Of a stretch of 64,000 nucleotides of DNA, positions 37,192 through 46,097 are shown piece after piece. A program made the position numbers and the translations under genes. The notes under the pieces were generated by a model. It saw only the letters and a list, made by a program, of their open reading frames with translations. It was not told where the DNA came from and searched no databases. The DNA comes from Bifidobacterium asteroides (GTDB lineage: Bacteria; Actinomycetota; Actinomycetes; Actinomycetales; Bifidobacteriaceae). Position 1 is the stretch's first letter; every line of letters begins with the position of its first letter. The DNA lies in the NCBI RefSeq assembly GCF_030758775.1, contig NZ_CP132384.1, positions 1,240,001 to 1,304,000 on the forward strand. Direction: 5' to 3'.

Positions 37192-39099
37192 TTATGCCTC
37201 ACCTCCTTCCCTCTGGATGTCGGAATCATCGGTAGACAAGTCCGCAACGAATGGTCCTGTACCCGGAACGGTCTGCTCCTCATCCGCAGTCGAGTCTGCG
37301 TGATTTCGCCCCGCTTCACCGGCAGCCTTCGGAGAGTTGTCGACCTTCCAGGAGACCGCCCGTTCGTAATCAGACCAGAGACGGGCATAGGTACCCTGCG
37401 CATCAAGAAGCTGGTTATGAGTGCCCTGCTCAACTAGGTGACCCCCATCCAGCACCAGGATTCGATCGACATGCGCCACAGTCGACAGACGGTGGGCAAT
37501 CATGAGAACGGTGCGTCGTCGGCCTCCTTCAACCCGGGTCAGCTTGGTCAGCGCCTTCTGTATCAAGACCTCGTTCTCGGAATCGGCAAAAGCAGTCGCC
37601 TCATCCAGGACCACAATGGGAGACTCCTTGAGGATCGCCTTGGCCAGGGCCACACGCTGGACCTCTCCCCCGGAAAGGTAGGTTCCATTTGAACCGAGCA
37701 TGGTGTTAAGCCCATCAGGAAGCTTGTCGACAATGTCCATGCACTGAGCCGCTCTCAACGCATCCATGACCTGCTCAGGAGTGGCTTCCGGTCTGGCTGC
37801 GCGGACGTTCTCCAGGATGGTCGTCGAAAAGAGCCTGTTGGTCTGGAAAACGAAGGCGACCTGCCCCATCAGATCGTGGGGATCGATGGATCTGACATCA
37901 ATACCACCCACGGCGACCCTGCCGAAATCCACATCCCAAAAACGAGGCAATAGACTGACACAGGTCGATTTCCCGCCTCCCGAAGGTCCGACCAGGGCCA
38001 CCGTTCCACCCTCCCGCACCTCGAAATCAATCCGCTCCAGTGCCGGACGATCGGCACCTGGGTAGGTATATGACACCCGTTCCAAGGAAGCATCCGCCGA
38101 CTTCGGATGTTCAGGTTCGGTGGATACCGTCAGGGGGTCAACTCTGAGCACACCTGTGATCCTGCTCAAGGCATCGTCGGCCTTGCCGAAGGACTCGCTG
38201 GAGAACTGCAGACGGGTCATGGCAGTGGGAACCATGCCCGAGAAGACTGCATAGAAAGCGAAATCAGTCAGGAATGAAGTGAAATCACCCTGCCCAGAAG
38301 CCAGCAGGATGGCCACAGGAATCAGGAAGATCACGGTCCCGTTCAGGGCCGTCATCTGGATGGTCTGGGGCAGGTGGCAGATCTTCATGGAATAGGTCCT
38401 GGCTATTCGGCTGTAGTGCTTGATGGCCTCATGGAACGCCTTGAAGGAGTAAACCGTCTGTTGGAAGACCTTGACGACCGGAATACCGCGGACATATTCG
38501 GTCCCGGTCTTCGACATCCGCACCAACGCATCCTGGTATTCCGTCATAAAGGACTGTCCCTGATCGTTCATCATCATGCGGATGCAGACCAGGGCAATCA
38601 GGATGGGGAAAAGGCAGGCCAGGCCCATACGCCAATCGAAAACCAGCATCAGTACCGGCATGCCCAGAATCATGGCGAAGGAGCCAGCCGCGTCGGGGAG
38701 GATATGGGCGAGCAGATTCTCGGTGTCGCCCGCCGAGCCATCAATGGTTCGACGCAACTCGCCTGAAGCATGAAGATCGAAATACCCCAGGGGCAGGCTC
38801 ATCAGGTGGCCGATGGCCTCTTTACGCATGTTGGAGGCACTCCGGAAGGCTGCCAGATGTGCCATCAACAGTCCTGCACAATACAAAATGACGGAAGCTG
38901 CCGCAAACCCTAATCCAGCCCATCCGTATATGGCGATTCCCGTGGCCTGGGACCACTTCGGCGCTACGGCGAGGAGGTCTTTTACTGCCAGCCATATGCA
39001 GATGTAGGGTCCAAGGCCGGCAATCGTGGAGAGGGCTGACAGACTACAGCCGAGATAGGAGAACACCTTACGAGGACCAGCAAAATCAAGCAGCTGCAT
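37192..39099 (-). CDS. ABC exporter, fused permease-ATPase (heterodimer partner)
   Basis: 635 aa. N-terminal six-helix exporter domain (about 10-310) with LPLGYFDLHASGELRRTID coupling region, then ATPase domain: Walker A GPSGGGKSTC, Q-loop FVFQTNRLFSTTILENVR, signature YLSGGEVQRVALAKAIL, Walker B VVLDEATAFAD (Asp after Ala in place of the usual SxD), H-loop IAHRL. A ~60-residue charged tail follows. The pair with 35434-37191 resembles heterodimeric exporters/importers such as YbtPQ or IrtAB. It is divergent from an AraC-type regulator at 39387, as is usual for siderophore-type systems of this family; substrate unknown. If the partner is dead, this one might be orphaned or homodimeric. Confidence 0.9.
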   Translation of the reverse strand: MQLLDFAGPRKVFSYLGCSLSALSTIAGLGPYICIWLAVKDLLAVAPKWSQATGIAIYGWAGLGFAAASVILYCAGLLMAHLAAFRSASNMRKEAIGHLMSLPLGYFDLHASGELRRTIDGSAGDTENLLAHILPDAAGSFAMILGMPVLMLVFDWRMGLACLFPILIALVCIRMMMNDQGQSFMTEYQDALVRMSKTGTEYVRGIPVVKVFQQTVYSFKAFHEAIKHYSRIARTYSMKICHLPQTIQMTALNGTVIFLIPVAILLASGQGDFTSFLTDFAFYAVFSGMVPTAMTRLQFSSESFGKADDALSRITGVLRVDPLTVSTEPEHPKSADASLERVSYTYPGADRPALERIDFEVREGGTVALVGPSGGGKSTCVSLLPRFWDVDFGRVAVGGIDVRSIDPHDLMGQVAFVFQTNRLFSTTILENVRAARPEATPEQVMDALRAAQCMDIVDKLPDGLNTMLGSNGTYLSGGEVQRVALAKAILKESPIVVLDEATAFADSENEVLIQKALTKLTRVEGGRRRTVLMIAHRLSTVAHVDRILVLDGGHLVEQGTHNQLLDAQGTYARLWSDYERAVSWKVDNSPKAAGEAGRNHADSTADEEQTVPGTGPFVADLSTDDSDIQREGGEA

Positions 39100-39386
39100 T
39101 AGGGAACTACGCCCATGCGACCTGTCCTGTCCAGGCCAGCCTCCCCCGCTTTGTGCTTTACCTTCTGATAGGATCTGGCTTGTTACCCGAATCCGCCTGG
39201 TCTGTAGTCATCTCTTTCCTCCAGGTTCATCCAAAACTCTTGTCCTTCGTTGCCATCGAACGTAATCTGAGAAGCCAACGGCTGGAAGACCGTCACAGAG
39301 CGACGGATGAATCCATAAAAGGTGCGAACGAAAACGAAAGTCTACCGAGATCGCCACAAAGCCGGCAGGATGAAACCAGGTGAGCA

Positions 39387-40361
39387 ATGACAGACCACGC
39401 GATACACTTCGAATCCCGCGAGATACAGACCCTGTATCGCCCCCAGGTAGAGCAACTCGGTATGGAACTCCATCACCGGTCGGGAGGATTGGAAGGGCAG
39501 GTCGATGGCGACATCTGCCAAGGAAGATTCCAAGCCAATCCGGCAGGTCCTCATTGCCTGGTCATATGGCACGACATCACCTTCCTGCGCGAGATGGATT
39601 TCAGCGAGTACGCCATGACCGACTACGCCTGCCTGACCCTGGATGAAAGCCCGGCATCCGACCCCGCTCCTTACGGGTTGCAGCCATGTACGAAGCAGGA
39701 GGGCAATATGGTCTCCTTGGTACAGCAGGCGGGAACAGTCACCAACCGTAAGCCGGCAGGCTTCCGCTCGCGGACCCGGAGCATCTGCATCCTGCCCGAC
39801 TATTTCATGGAGCTGGAAAACCAATGGCCCGGCCAGGTCAAGGGACTCTTTGACACCTTCTGCCAACCCTGGCCATCCGATATTGCACTGACCGCTTCAA
39901 CCGCCCTGTCAAATTGTGCCCCAGGGAGGCAGGGCCAGACAGAGTTCCTCATCAAAGCACACATCGACCTGCTCCTGGCAAGGCTGGCCCAGTCTTCCTC
40001 TGCCCTTGTACAGAGCCACGAACCGTCATATGACTGTGACCTAGTCCAACAGGCCAAAGCCCACATTCAATCCCACTTGGGCGGCGACCTCTCCATTGAT
40101 CGGATAGCCCAAACCCTGTATGTGGGACGCACCCGTTTATGCCTGGCATTCAAGCGTGAGACCGGCACAAGTCTGGCCAGGTACATCAGAGAGCAAAGAA
40201 TGGACCGGGCCCGCCACCTTCTCTCGTCCACCGAGGACAACGTTGCCTGGATTGGCCGGCAGGTCGGATACATGCGCCCCAGCTCATTCAGCGCTGTTTT
40301 CACCAGAGAAACCGGTGTTACTCCAATCGCTTGGCGCGAGCAGTACAGCCGTGTCAAATAA
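39387..40361 (+). CDS. AraC-family transcriptional regulator
   Basis: 324 aa; start preceded by aggtga. The C-terminal ~100 residues are the two-part AraC DNA-binding domain: QAKAHIQSHLGGDLSIDRIA, QTLYVGRTRLCLAFKRETGT, YIREQRMDRARHLL and the family signature VGYMRPSSFSAVFTRETGVT. The N-terminal ~210 residues have no named domain that I recognise; related regulators of the YbtA/PchR type have such N-termini and sense siderophores. It faces the ABC exporter operon across ~290 bases, so it probably controls that operon and itself. Its reading frame is intact even though one exporter gene is broken. Confidence 0.9.
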   Translation: MTDHAIHFESREIQTLYRPQVEQLGMELHHRSGGLEGQVDGDICQGRFQANPAGPHCLVIWHDITFLREMDFSEYAMTDYACLTLDESPASDPAPYGLQPCTKQEGNMVSLVQQAGTVTNRKPAGFRSRTRSICILPDYFMELENQWPGQVKGLFDTFCQPWPSDIALTASTALSNCAPGRQGQTEFLIKAHIDLLLARLAQSSSALVQSHEPSYDCDLVQQAKAHIQSHLGGDLSIDRIAQTLYVGRTRLCLAFKRETGTSLARYIREQRMDRARHLLSSTEDNVAWIGRQVGYMRPSSFSAVFTRETGVTPIAWREQYSRVK

Positions 40362-40449
40362 GCTCGCTGCAATTGATACGTCCGCGTTTCGAAAGTCAAG
40401 TAAATGGTCACAGACTTAAGGACTAAGACTTTGTGAACATTCCCTAAAC

Positions 40450-40985
40450 CGATAGCCTTGTCCGGTTTTGGCCCCCAGACAGGAGGCTTATGGAGTGATA
40501 TCGATGTCCCGTCCTAGCAGAGGGAAACCATCTTACGTTCCTCCGCACATAGAGATCATGTTCATATGGCTCTGCATCGAAACGAAGGGGCCCATCTGCG
40601 ACTTGCCGCCACAAATCGTGATTTTCGAACTTTCAGGCATACATAGCGCTCACTCCCGTGTAGCGTACTTTTCCCGCTTTAACCAGATTGTGCAGAGTAT
40701 CCATATTCTCTTCGATGGTGTGAAGCATTCCCGGCGGTGATTGATATAGAGGCCTACATAGTCCATTCCCAGACGTTCCAGACTATGGTCAATTTGCTGC
40801 GTTATAAGCTTTCGGGAATGCACGTGCTAGTTGGAGCGATCCAACGGGGATGAAGAAGACTTTGGTGGCAACGGCGATTCCGTCCTACTTCGCATACTTC
40901 TCCAGGGCATGGCTTAGGCATCGTTCAGATTTCCTATGCGGATAGACATTGGTGGCGTCAAAGAAGATGGATAGGTCTCCGTGTA
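40450..40985 (-). pseudogene. Aldo/keto reductase remnant
   Basis: Reading leftward, consecutive pieces in different frames match the family in order: FFDATNVYPHRKSERCLSHA, stop at tag, GIAVATKVFF; then HSRKLITQQIDHSLERLGMD and YVGLYINHR; then MLHTIEENMDTLHNLVKAGK, VRYTGVSAMYA, a TGA where TGG (Trp) is expected; then FVSMQSHMNM and IDITP. These correspond to the cofactor/catalytic barrel strands from about residue 45 to 225 of a ~330-aa enzyme (catalytic Tyr region NVY, Lys region ATKV). At least three frameshifts and two stops: clearly dead. The missing N-terminus adjoins the C-terminus of the gene at 40958-41596. Confidence 0.8.
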
Positions 40986-41596
40986 GCAAGATGTGCTTCT
41001 GAGCGTTTATCCACGATAATCGACCGCAGCTCCTGCCAGGATTTCGAGCTTTTCAAGATGAGGGCACTACCAGAGAAACTTGACCAAAATCTAGTCTGCT
41101 CCACTTCATCGACAGTGGCTCCCTGGCGTGAAGGATCATCGCAGCAACAGACTTCACCTTCTGTGTTAGACACTCGAGTGCCGCGAAATACGACCAATTG
41201 GCCGCCTCTCGCTTTTGGATTTAGGGAGAAGTTGCAAGATACAGAGATTATCAGAGCGACTTGGATTGCGGGTAGATCTTCCAGAAAACTTATTGGGGCT
41301 TCAGGAAAAATCTCACCATTCAAGCCATAGGAACATCCCATTTCAAGATGGCCCCGCAATATCCATTCTTTGGCAGTATCATAGGCTCCGCTCTCAATCC
41401 CCTCAGCCAACAAGGTGTCGAGAGTCGGTACTGGGAGTCCTTCGGCATCCATAATCGACTGGATGCATGCCAGACCGCAACAGTTATCCTCACACTCCAC
41501 CCGCGGTAGCTTCGTTCCGTCGGGCAAGGCAAGGTCCTCAAGCAGAGCATGTTGCAGATATCGATGAGACGCTAAAACGGTATCGTACATAGTCAC
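40958..41596 (-). CDS. Hypothetical protein, degenerate C39-peptidase-like
   Basis: 212 aa, GTG start at 41596 with aaggag six bases ahead. CEDNCCGLACIQSIMDAEG resembles the catalytic-Cys helix of C39-type cysteine peptidases (D/N-CGxAC), and CCCDDPSRQG resembles their Asp strand, but the strand expected to hold the His reads GGQLVVFRG, with Gln. If the fold is right, the enzyme lacks the catalytic His and is inactive or uses another residue. No signal peptide. The last ~10 residues (ATRRPIHLL) run into the aldo/keto reductase remnant in another frame, so the natural C-terminus has probably been replaced. Function unknown. Confidence 0.55.
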   Translation of the reverse strand: MTMYDTVLASHRYLQHALLEDLALPDGTKLPRVECEDNCCGLACIQSIMDAEGLPVPTLDTLLAEGIESGAYDTAKEWILRGHLEMGCSYGLNGEIFPEAPISFLEDLPAIQVALIISVSCNFSLNPKARGGQLVVFRGTRVSNTEGEVCCCDDPSRQGATVDEVEQTRFWSSFSGSALILKSSKSWQELRSIIVDKRSEAHLATRRPIHLL

Positions 41597-42011
41597 ACTG
41601 CACTCCTTCGTTGAGTTTCATCACTTCCATACAGTGTGGACAGAAAATACAGTGCGCCAGCACCAAACAGCAATGAGCAAACCAGACGCACTTCTCACTA
41701 CTTCACCAAGTCAAGCTCATTATTGCCGTATTTCTCCGCCTTTTATGTAAAGACAAATGCCCTGCAGTCCTAGACAATATTTTGCACTCCAGCTGAGAAG
41801 GCCTAACGAGGCGGCAAGCTCAGAGACTCAGCGGAATCACAATCATGCTGAAGCCACTTCAGAGCCTCTCGTCACTCAATTTTTCGGAAGTCTCTTTTAA
41901 CTAGACCAGAACGGAACTAGTACATAAACCTGTACAATGCTGAAGACATGACATAGATGTCCAGACCGCTCGACAGCAGCCTGCTTTATTTTTTGGTGAA
42001 AGGAACCGTCG
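41597..42011. other. Intergenic region
   Basis: About 415 bases between divergent genes at 41596 and 42012. AT content is raised. I see no gene; promoters for both flanking genes should lie here. Confidence 0.45.
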
Positions 42012-42644
42012 ATGTGGCTTTCGTTATGGAACTTACTCATAGATGTGTCACAGCTTCTAGGCGGCGTGGGAGTATTCTTCGCGGCAATTGAGTTCCGCCG
42101 ATGGAGCAGAAGTCAAAAACGAGCAAGCCTTGATCTGCGCACATTCGCCGTAGACAAAGAGGGAACAGCTTCATCGCGTCTTACAAATGTCGGAGCAGCA
42201 AGTGCCAATATCCTCTCCTTGTGGCAAAGAGACGCCATCGTAGACAGTCCGATGGCATCCTGCATACCCTCCAGACTCGCGCCAGGGGAAAGCGTTGAAC
42301 TCACTTTCCACGGTTGCAATTCCGCATCACGCATTTGGGTTGGATACAATTCGTCAGACGAATCAGACAGAATACGATTCGCCTGCCTGCCCTTGATGGA
42401 ACAGCCGAATGTGACACAGCCGCACTCGCGGACAAGCAGCCCCACTATCTCAGACATGATCGGCGTCCATTCCAGTCGGTGGCACCATGGTGACCATTTG
42501 TCGCCGACGGGCAAGAGCGTAACTTGGATACGCGGTCTTGGGAGAAGAAAGAAAACACTACGCAAAATGGTCGAGATAATAATGGACATACACTCCCATG
42601 GAGGCAAATCAGTTCCTCTGCGTATGAGCGCAACGATGCTCTAG
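42012..42644 (+). CDS. Hypothetical protein with N-terminal membrane segment
   Basis: 210 aa; a good ribosome-binding site (gaaaggaa) precedes the ATG. Residues 3-27 (LSLWNLLIDVSQLLGGVGVF) form one membrane helix, followed by RRWSRSQKR, so it is probably a type I/III single-pass protein with the rest in the cytoplasm. Residues 38-125 contain short beta-strand-like stretches (SRLTNVGAASANILSL, LAPGESVELTFHGC) reminiscent of an Ig-like/DUF-type domain; the C-terminal ~80 residues are Ser/His/Arg-rich. I do not recognise a family. Orphan in the accessory region. Confidence 0.5.
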   Translation: MWLSLWNLLIDVSQLLGGVGVFFAAIEFRRWSRSQKRASLDLRTFAVDKEGTASSRLTNVGAASANILSLWQRDAIVDSPMASCIPSRLAPGESVELTFHGCNSASRIWVGYNSSDESDRIRFACLPLMEQPNVTQPHSRTSSPTISDMIGVHSSRWHHGDHLSPTGKSVTWIRGLGRRKKTLRKMVEIIMDIHSHGGKSVPLRMSATML

Positions 42645-43160
42645 ACTGAGTCGGCTTCAGATACCCTTTGGCCATCTCCTCAGCATCCGAAACCACATGA
42701 GACTGCATCTTCCGACCGTCGCAATTATCGCCGCGAGCACGCACCTCATGCACTAACCTTCTGTCGGGAAGACATCCCCCCGATCTAAGACTCAATAGGC
42801 AGGTTATAACCAAGGTGGTAGGACACCCCGCTAATCAATCAGCTTAGCAGAGCCGGCCAGTTACGCAGAGTGCTTTCCATACCATCAACTGAAACAGTCT
42901 ACTCAAACGACTTAGATGTATTGTGAGCAAGAGTGATCTGCTTTCAGTTGTCAGAGCAATAGCTCAAATTATTGTCAATGAGGTCTATGAACAGGGTAGC
43001 CATTGTCCAACGCCCACCTTTCGAAAGGCCTGAAGTTATACCAAGAGGTGCACACTCTGATGCCACGGGGACCATATTGGCCGTAATGCTGGTTCCTAAG
43101 TCTTCTCACAGCGCAGCTGCATGCTGCCCCAAATGCACTAAAAAATGCGTGCGGTTCATA
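42645..43160. other. Intergenic region
   Basis: About 515 bases. Small frames on both strands look like chance. No hairpin followed by T was noticed. Confidence 0.4.
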
Positions 43161-43373
43161 TTACGCAACCAGTCTCTGGCCTTTGGGCGTATCGGAAAGC
43201 AGCGGAATCGGGTCACAATCAATGCCCTCGGCAATTCGGAAGACTTCCTCAAGCGTAAACGGCGTAAAAGTACGTGGTGTTGAGTTGAAAGTAGTGCTTG
43301 GCATCCCGGTCCTGCCCAGCAAAGCGACCTTCTTGATTCCTGATGTCCTGATTGCAGCATTCTTTTTGCTCAC
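43161..43373 (-). CDS. Small HTH (XRE/Cro-like) protein
   Basis: 70 aa from a GTG at 43373. VALLGRTGMPSTTFNSTPRT then FTPFTLEEVFRIAEGIDCDP and IPLL matches the recognition-helix-to-C-terminal part of Cro/cI-type HTH domains (GMSxSTFxxxxx...LxEVxRIAExLxxDPxxLL). The first helix may start earlier (in-frame codons KYSHITQRAVS precede the GTG, without a standard start codon), so the N-terminus is uncertain. It is transcribed away from the XRE gene at 43506 with ~130 bases between, the arrangement of phage repressor/Cro switches. Confidence 0.5.
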   Translation of the reverse strand: MSKKNAAIRTSGIKKVALLGRTGMPSTTFNSTPRTFTPFTLEEVFRIAEGIDCDPIPLLSDTPKGQRLVA

Positions 43374-43505
43374 AGCTCTTTGCGTGATATGACTGTACTT
43401 CGCCTCATTTGACTAGCAGCAATTGCTGATTAGACTTCAACCGGTCTAAACTGCAATGTACTACTTAGCTGACAACATGTGTCACAGCTGCAGGAAAGTA
43501 CTTGC

Positions 43506-43943
43506 ATGACCAATGCTGTTACAGCAGAGCGATGCTATTCGGAAAATATGCCAGTGCGAAGCTGGGGAAGGCATAGTCTCGCACGGACACAGCCCAGCAA
43601 GGTGGCGAATGCCCTGGGCCATGCAAGATCAGCAATGTCGAACTGGCTGAATGCAAAGCCTCCGATAGACGTAGCAGTTGCCAATAAGATCTGCGACTAT
43701 ATCGGGATGGACATCACCGTGGTCATCCGCAGGGCCGAGCAACGTGTGATGGAAGACCTCGGCCCCTATCCTTCTCTGGCTGTGGATTCCTCCCAACTTC
43801 CCAAGGATGAGAAGGTGGCCTACGTGCTAGACAAGGTCAAGGCCGGCGATCAGTCCCTGGCGGCCATGAACGACCCCAACAAGGAGAAGGAGGCAGAAAG
43901 GCGGCGATGGCAGATAAGGGCCCAAGGCTCCTGGACGGCCTGA
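43506..43943 (+). CDS. XRE-family regulator (ImmR-like)
   Basis: 145 aa from the ATG at 43506 (aggaaag seven bases ahead). An HTH is seen at about residues 33-65: QPSKVANALGHARSAMSNWL, NAKPPIDVAVANKICDYIGM. The rest is charged and probably helical. The gene overlaps the start of the metallopeptidase at 43907 by 37 bases, the layout of ImmR-ImmA pairs in phages and integrative elements (as on ICEBs1), where ImmR represses element genes and ImmA cleaves ImmR after DNA damage. So this is probably the element's lysogeny-type regulator. Confidence 0.7.
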   Translation: MTNAVTAERCYSENMPVRSWGRHSLARTQPSKVANALGHARSAMSNWLNAKPPIDVAVANKICDYIGMDITVVIRRAEQRVMEDLGPYPSLAVDSSQLPKDEKVAYVLDKVKAGDQSLAAMNDPNKEKEAERRRWQIRAQGSWTA

Positions 43944-44383
43944 CGTCGACGATGACGTACGGGCAGATGCGCCGCTACGCCGACACCCTGAACGTCACCA
44001 TCAGCAGCGCGCTCCTGCCGGCAGGCATGACCGGCTTCTACGACGAAGCCACCAGGACCATCCTCATCGACAGGCAGCTCATCTACTGCCAGAAACACTG
44101 CACCCTCGTCCACGAGCTCATCCACTGGCAGCACGCCGACACCACCAGGGACGGCGTTTTCGGCTCCCGCTTGGAAAACCGAACGCGACGCGAAACCGCG
44201 TTGAAGCTCGTCAACCCACTCGAATACCAGACGGCGGAAGCCATGTATGAAGGCGACCCCTACCAGATCGCCTGCGAACTCGACGTCACCCTCCAAATCA
44301 TCCAGGACTACAGGATATTGCTGAACGAGCAGCTCACCCATGCGCCACGGCGTCCAATCGGCCGTCAGCGATGGAAGCGATGA
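43907..44383 (+). CDS. ImmA/IrrE-type metallopeptidase
   Basis: 158 aa. The zinc motif HELIH (residues 69-73) in CTLVHELIHWQHAD is the HExxH of the ImmA/IrrE family (DUF955). ILIDRQLIYCQKH before it fits the strand preceding the active helix; a downstream Glu/Asp third ligand is likely in ETALKLVNPLEYQTAEAMY. ImmA cleaves the cognate repressor, here probably the overlapping XRE protein. The last ~50 bases overlap the 3' end of the gene on the other strand (44334). The tail RRPIGRQRWKR is basic and may be partly an extension into that overlap. Confidence 0.82.
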   Translation: MADKGPRLLDGLTSTMTYGQMRRYADTLNVTISSALLPAGMTGFYDEATRTILIDRQLIYCQKHCTLVHELIHWQHADTTRDGVFGSRLENRTRRETALKLVNPLEYQTAEAMYEGDPYQIACELDVTLQIIQDYRILLNEQLTHAPRRPIGRQRWKR

Positions 44384-45170
44384 TCTGCCGGTCGGATGCC
44401 GCCACAGACTGGTCGCGGATGATGTATGGGGACAAGTCGATTTCTTCGTGCTTGGGCGGCAGCTCGACGCGCATATGATACCGGCCCGTATGAGGATCCT
44501 GACGGATATGTGCCTGTGTGACACAGCCGTCTTCGGGCACCTGAAGATAATGCCGGGATGTCTGCAAAGGGGTAAGGCAGCCGGCTGACTCGCCATCCAG
44601 CCACACTTCTATGGTGGGCCACTGCCGATGCGGGTCGGACTGCACATGGCTTCTGGTGACCCACACCCACATCCATGCGCCCTTGCCATACCGGGCAAAC
44701 AGATCCTGATGGTCCTGGCGACGGCCGACATCCACGCCCCTGCAGTCCTCCACTTCCGCTATCACCATGCCGTCGGGCTTCGCATTGCAGGGAGTGCAGT
44801 CCATGTCGGCCAGATAGCTGCGGCGGAATCTCATCTCACGCTCCTGCGGAGTCTCCTCATGGTCATCAGGACGAGGCTGCACATGGAAACCAAGGCCTGC
44901 ATGTTTCTCTTCGTCCACTCGAACGGAGCCATCAGACGAACCTTCACCCTGAGTTTTCCTGGCATGCCGAGGCTTTGCGTCCTGATGCGACGGCTGCCCA
45001 TCCTGTCTACGTGCTCCGTGTGCCCTCCGATGCCACCAGACAAGAATCCACACAAGCAATAGTGTCAGAACTACCCCGATCACGGGACTGCCTGCGAAAG
45101 CCGCAGCCAGGAAAAACAGGACAACGCCACCCACGACAACACTGGCGAAGATACGCAGCACCTTCTTCAT
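44334..45170 (-). CDS. Membrane-anchored hypothetical protein
   Basis: 278 aa from ATG 45170 (301 aa from GTG 45239; neither has a strong ribosome-binding site). Two N-terminal helices (FASVVVGGVVLFFLAAAF and VIGVVLTLLLVWILVWW), then a hydrophilic linker rich in Arg/Gln/Asp/His, then a domain of ~130 residues (MDCTPCNAKPDG, AWMWVWVTRSHV, IEVWLDGESAGCLTPLQTSR, HMRVELPP). The VWLDGxxxGxLTP stretch reminds me of the HIRAN-like or related domains found in actinobacterial phages and elements, but I cannot assign it. It lies between ImmA and the lipoprotein genes, on the opposite strand. Confidence 0.55.
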   Translation of the reverse strand: MKKVLRIFASVVVGGVVLFFLAAAFAGSPVIGVVLTLLLVWILVWWHRRAHGARRQDGQPSHQDAKPRHARKTQGEGSSDGSVRVDEEKHAGLGFHVQPRPDDHEETPQEREMRFRRSYLADMDCTPCNAKPDGMVIAEVEDCRGVDVGRRQDHQDLFARYGKGAWMWVWVTRSHVQSDPHRQWPTIEVWLDGESAGCLTPLQTSRHYLQVPEDGCVTQAHIRQDPHTGRYHMRVELPPKHEEIDLSPYIIRDQSVAASDRQIIASIADGRLDAVAHG

Positions 45171-45306
45171 ATACAACAACATAGCCACAAGCAGAGAACA
45201 CGTCAGAAGGCAAACCACATAAACATAGATGTACAGCACAAAAGCAATTAGGCAATTCTATGCTTGCTGATAATCTGCTGACAGTCAAAGCAGACAGGGA
45301 GGAAAC

Positions 45307-45888
45307 ATGAAAAGGCCAGTCGCTGCTATTGCAACCGCTTTAGCGCTAGTGTTAGGCCTATCGGGCTGCGGCGCAGTCAACAGCGCTCAAACCCAACCGG
45401 CAGACAAGACCGCCACGGCATCGCAGACGCCCAAGAAAAACAGCCGAGGCAACATCGTCAAACACGTGGGCGAGGAGGCAGGAGTAACAGGAGACGACGG
45501 CAAGGACGTGGTAACTTGGACCGTCACAGGGATCAACCCGAACCCTCAATGCACGGAATCCTATCAAGCTCCCGTAAAAAATGGTCACCTTATTGCGCTT
45601 GACGTGACAGTATCAACAACTCCGAAACTCAAGGACAGCGAATACAACCCATTCGATATCGCCTCAGGCAGCTTGTGGAAGTACATTCAAAAGGATGGCA
45701 CACTATGGAACGGAGATCTGCTCAACGATTCAACCGTCTCCTGCATCCCGCAGGAACAGAGCTTGCCGACCGATATTGGTCCAGATATCAAGGCGCAGGG
45801 GAAAATAATACTCGACGTACCTGCCACTGATGGATACTTGGTCTTCGCACAGATGGGCAGGGACGGATGGGAGTATCCGCTCCAATGA
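45307..45888 (+). CDS. Lipoprotein with DUF4352-like domain
   Basis: 193 aa, strong ribosome-binding site (gggaggaaac). Signal peptide with lipobox LSGC, lipidated Cys 21. After a ~35-residue Thr/Gln/Lys linker comes a ~135-residue beta-rich domain: VTWTVTGINPNPQCTESYQA, NGHLIALDVTVSTTP, QSLPTDIGPDIKAQGKIILD, GYLVFAQMGRDGWEYPL, the telokin-like DUF4352 type common in surface lipoproteins of Gram-positive elements and phages. The stop overlaps the ATG of the next small gene (ATGA). Together with the Ltp-repeat lipoprotein it could change the cell surface of the host. Confidence 0.78.
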   Translation: MKRPVAAIATALALVLGLSGCGAVNSAQTQPADKTATASQTPKKNSRGNIVKHVGEEAGVTGDDGKDVVTWTVTGINPNPQCTESYQAPVKNGHLIALDVTVSTTPKLKDSEYNPFDIASGSLWKYIQKDGTLWNGDLLNDSTVSCIPQEQSLPTDIGPDIKAQGKIILDVPATDGYLVFAQMGRDGWEYPLQ

Positions 45889-46085
45889 AGTTCGGCATAC
45901 GCACGCCAAGCCCCAAGCGCTCCCTCAAGGCGCGAACCACGGGCAAGTGGAAGAGGCAGGCGAAGAAGGCCCTCATCCCCGGGTACGGGAAGAAGGGCAT
46001 GGGGTGGATACGGAACCCCAGGAAAGCCGCCTACAACAAGATCTACCGGAAGACCACGTTCAGCCTCTGGGACCTGTTCAAGTAA
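45885..46085 (+). CDS. Small basic phage/element protein
   Basis: 66 aa; ATG at 45885 overlaps the previous stop. Very basic: KARTTGKWKRQAKKALIPGY then GKKGMGWIRNPRKAAYNKIY and RKTTFSLWDLF. The pattern KARTTGKxKRxxKKAxxPxYGKKGMGxIxxPxKAxYNKxYxKTTFxxxDLF recurs in small proteins of Gram-positive phages and mobile elements near superinfection-related genes. Function unknown to me. A terminator follows. Confidence 0.7.
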   Translation: MKFGIRTPSPKRSLKARTTGKWKRQAKKALIPGYGKKGMGWIRNPRKAAYNKIYRKTTFSLWDLFK

Positions 46086-46097
46086 GACAAAAAAATG

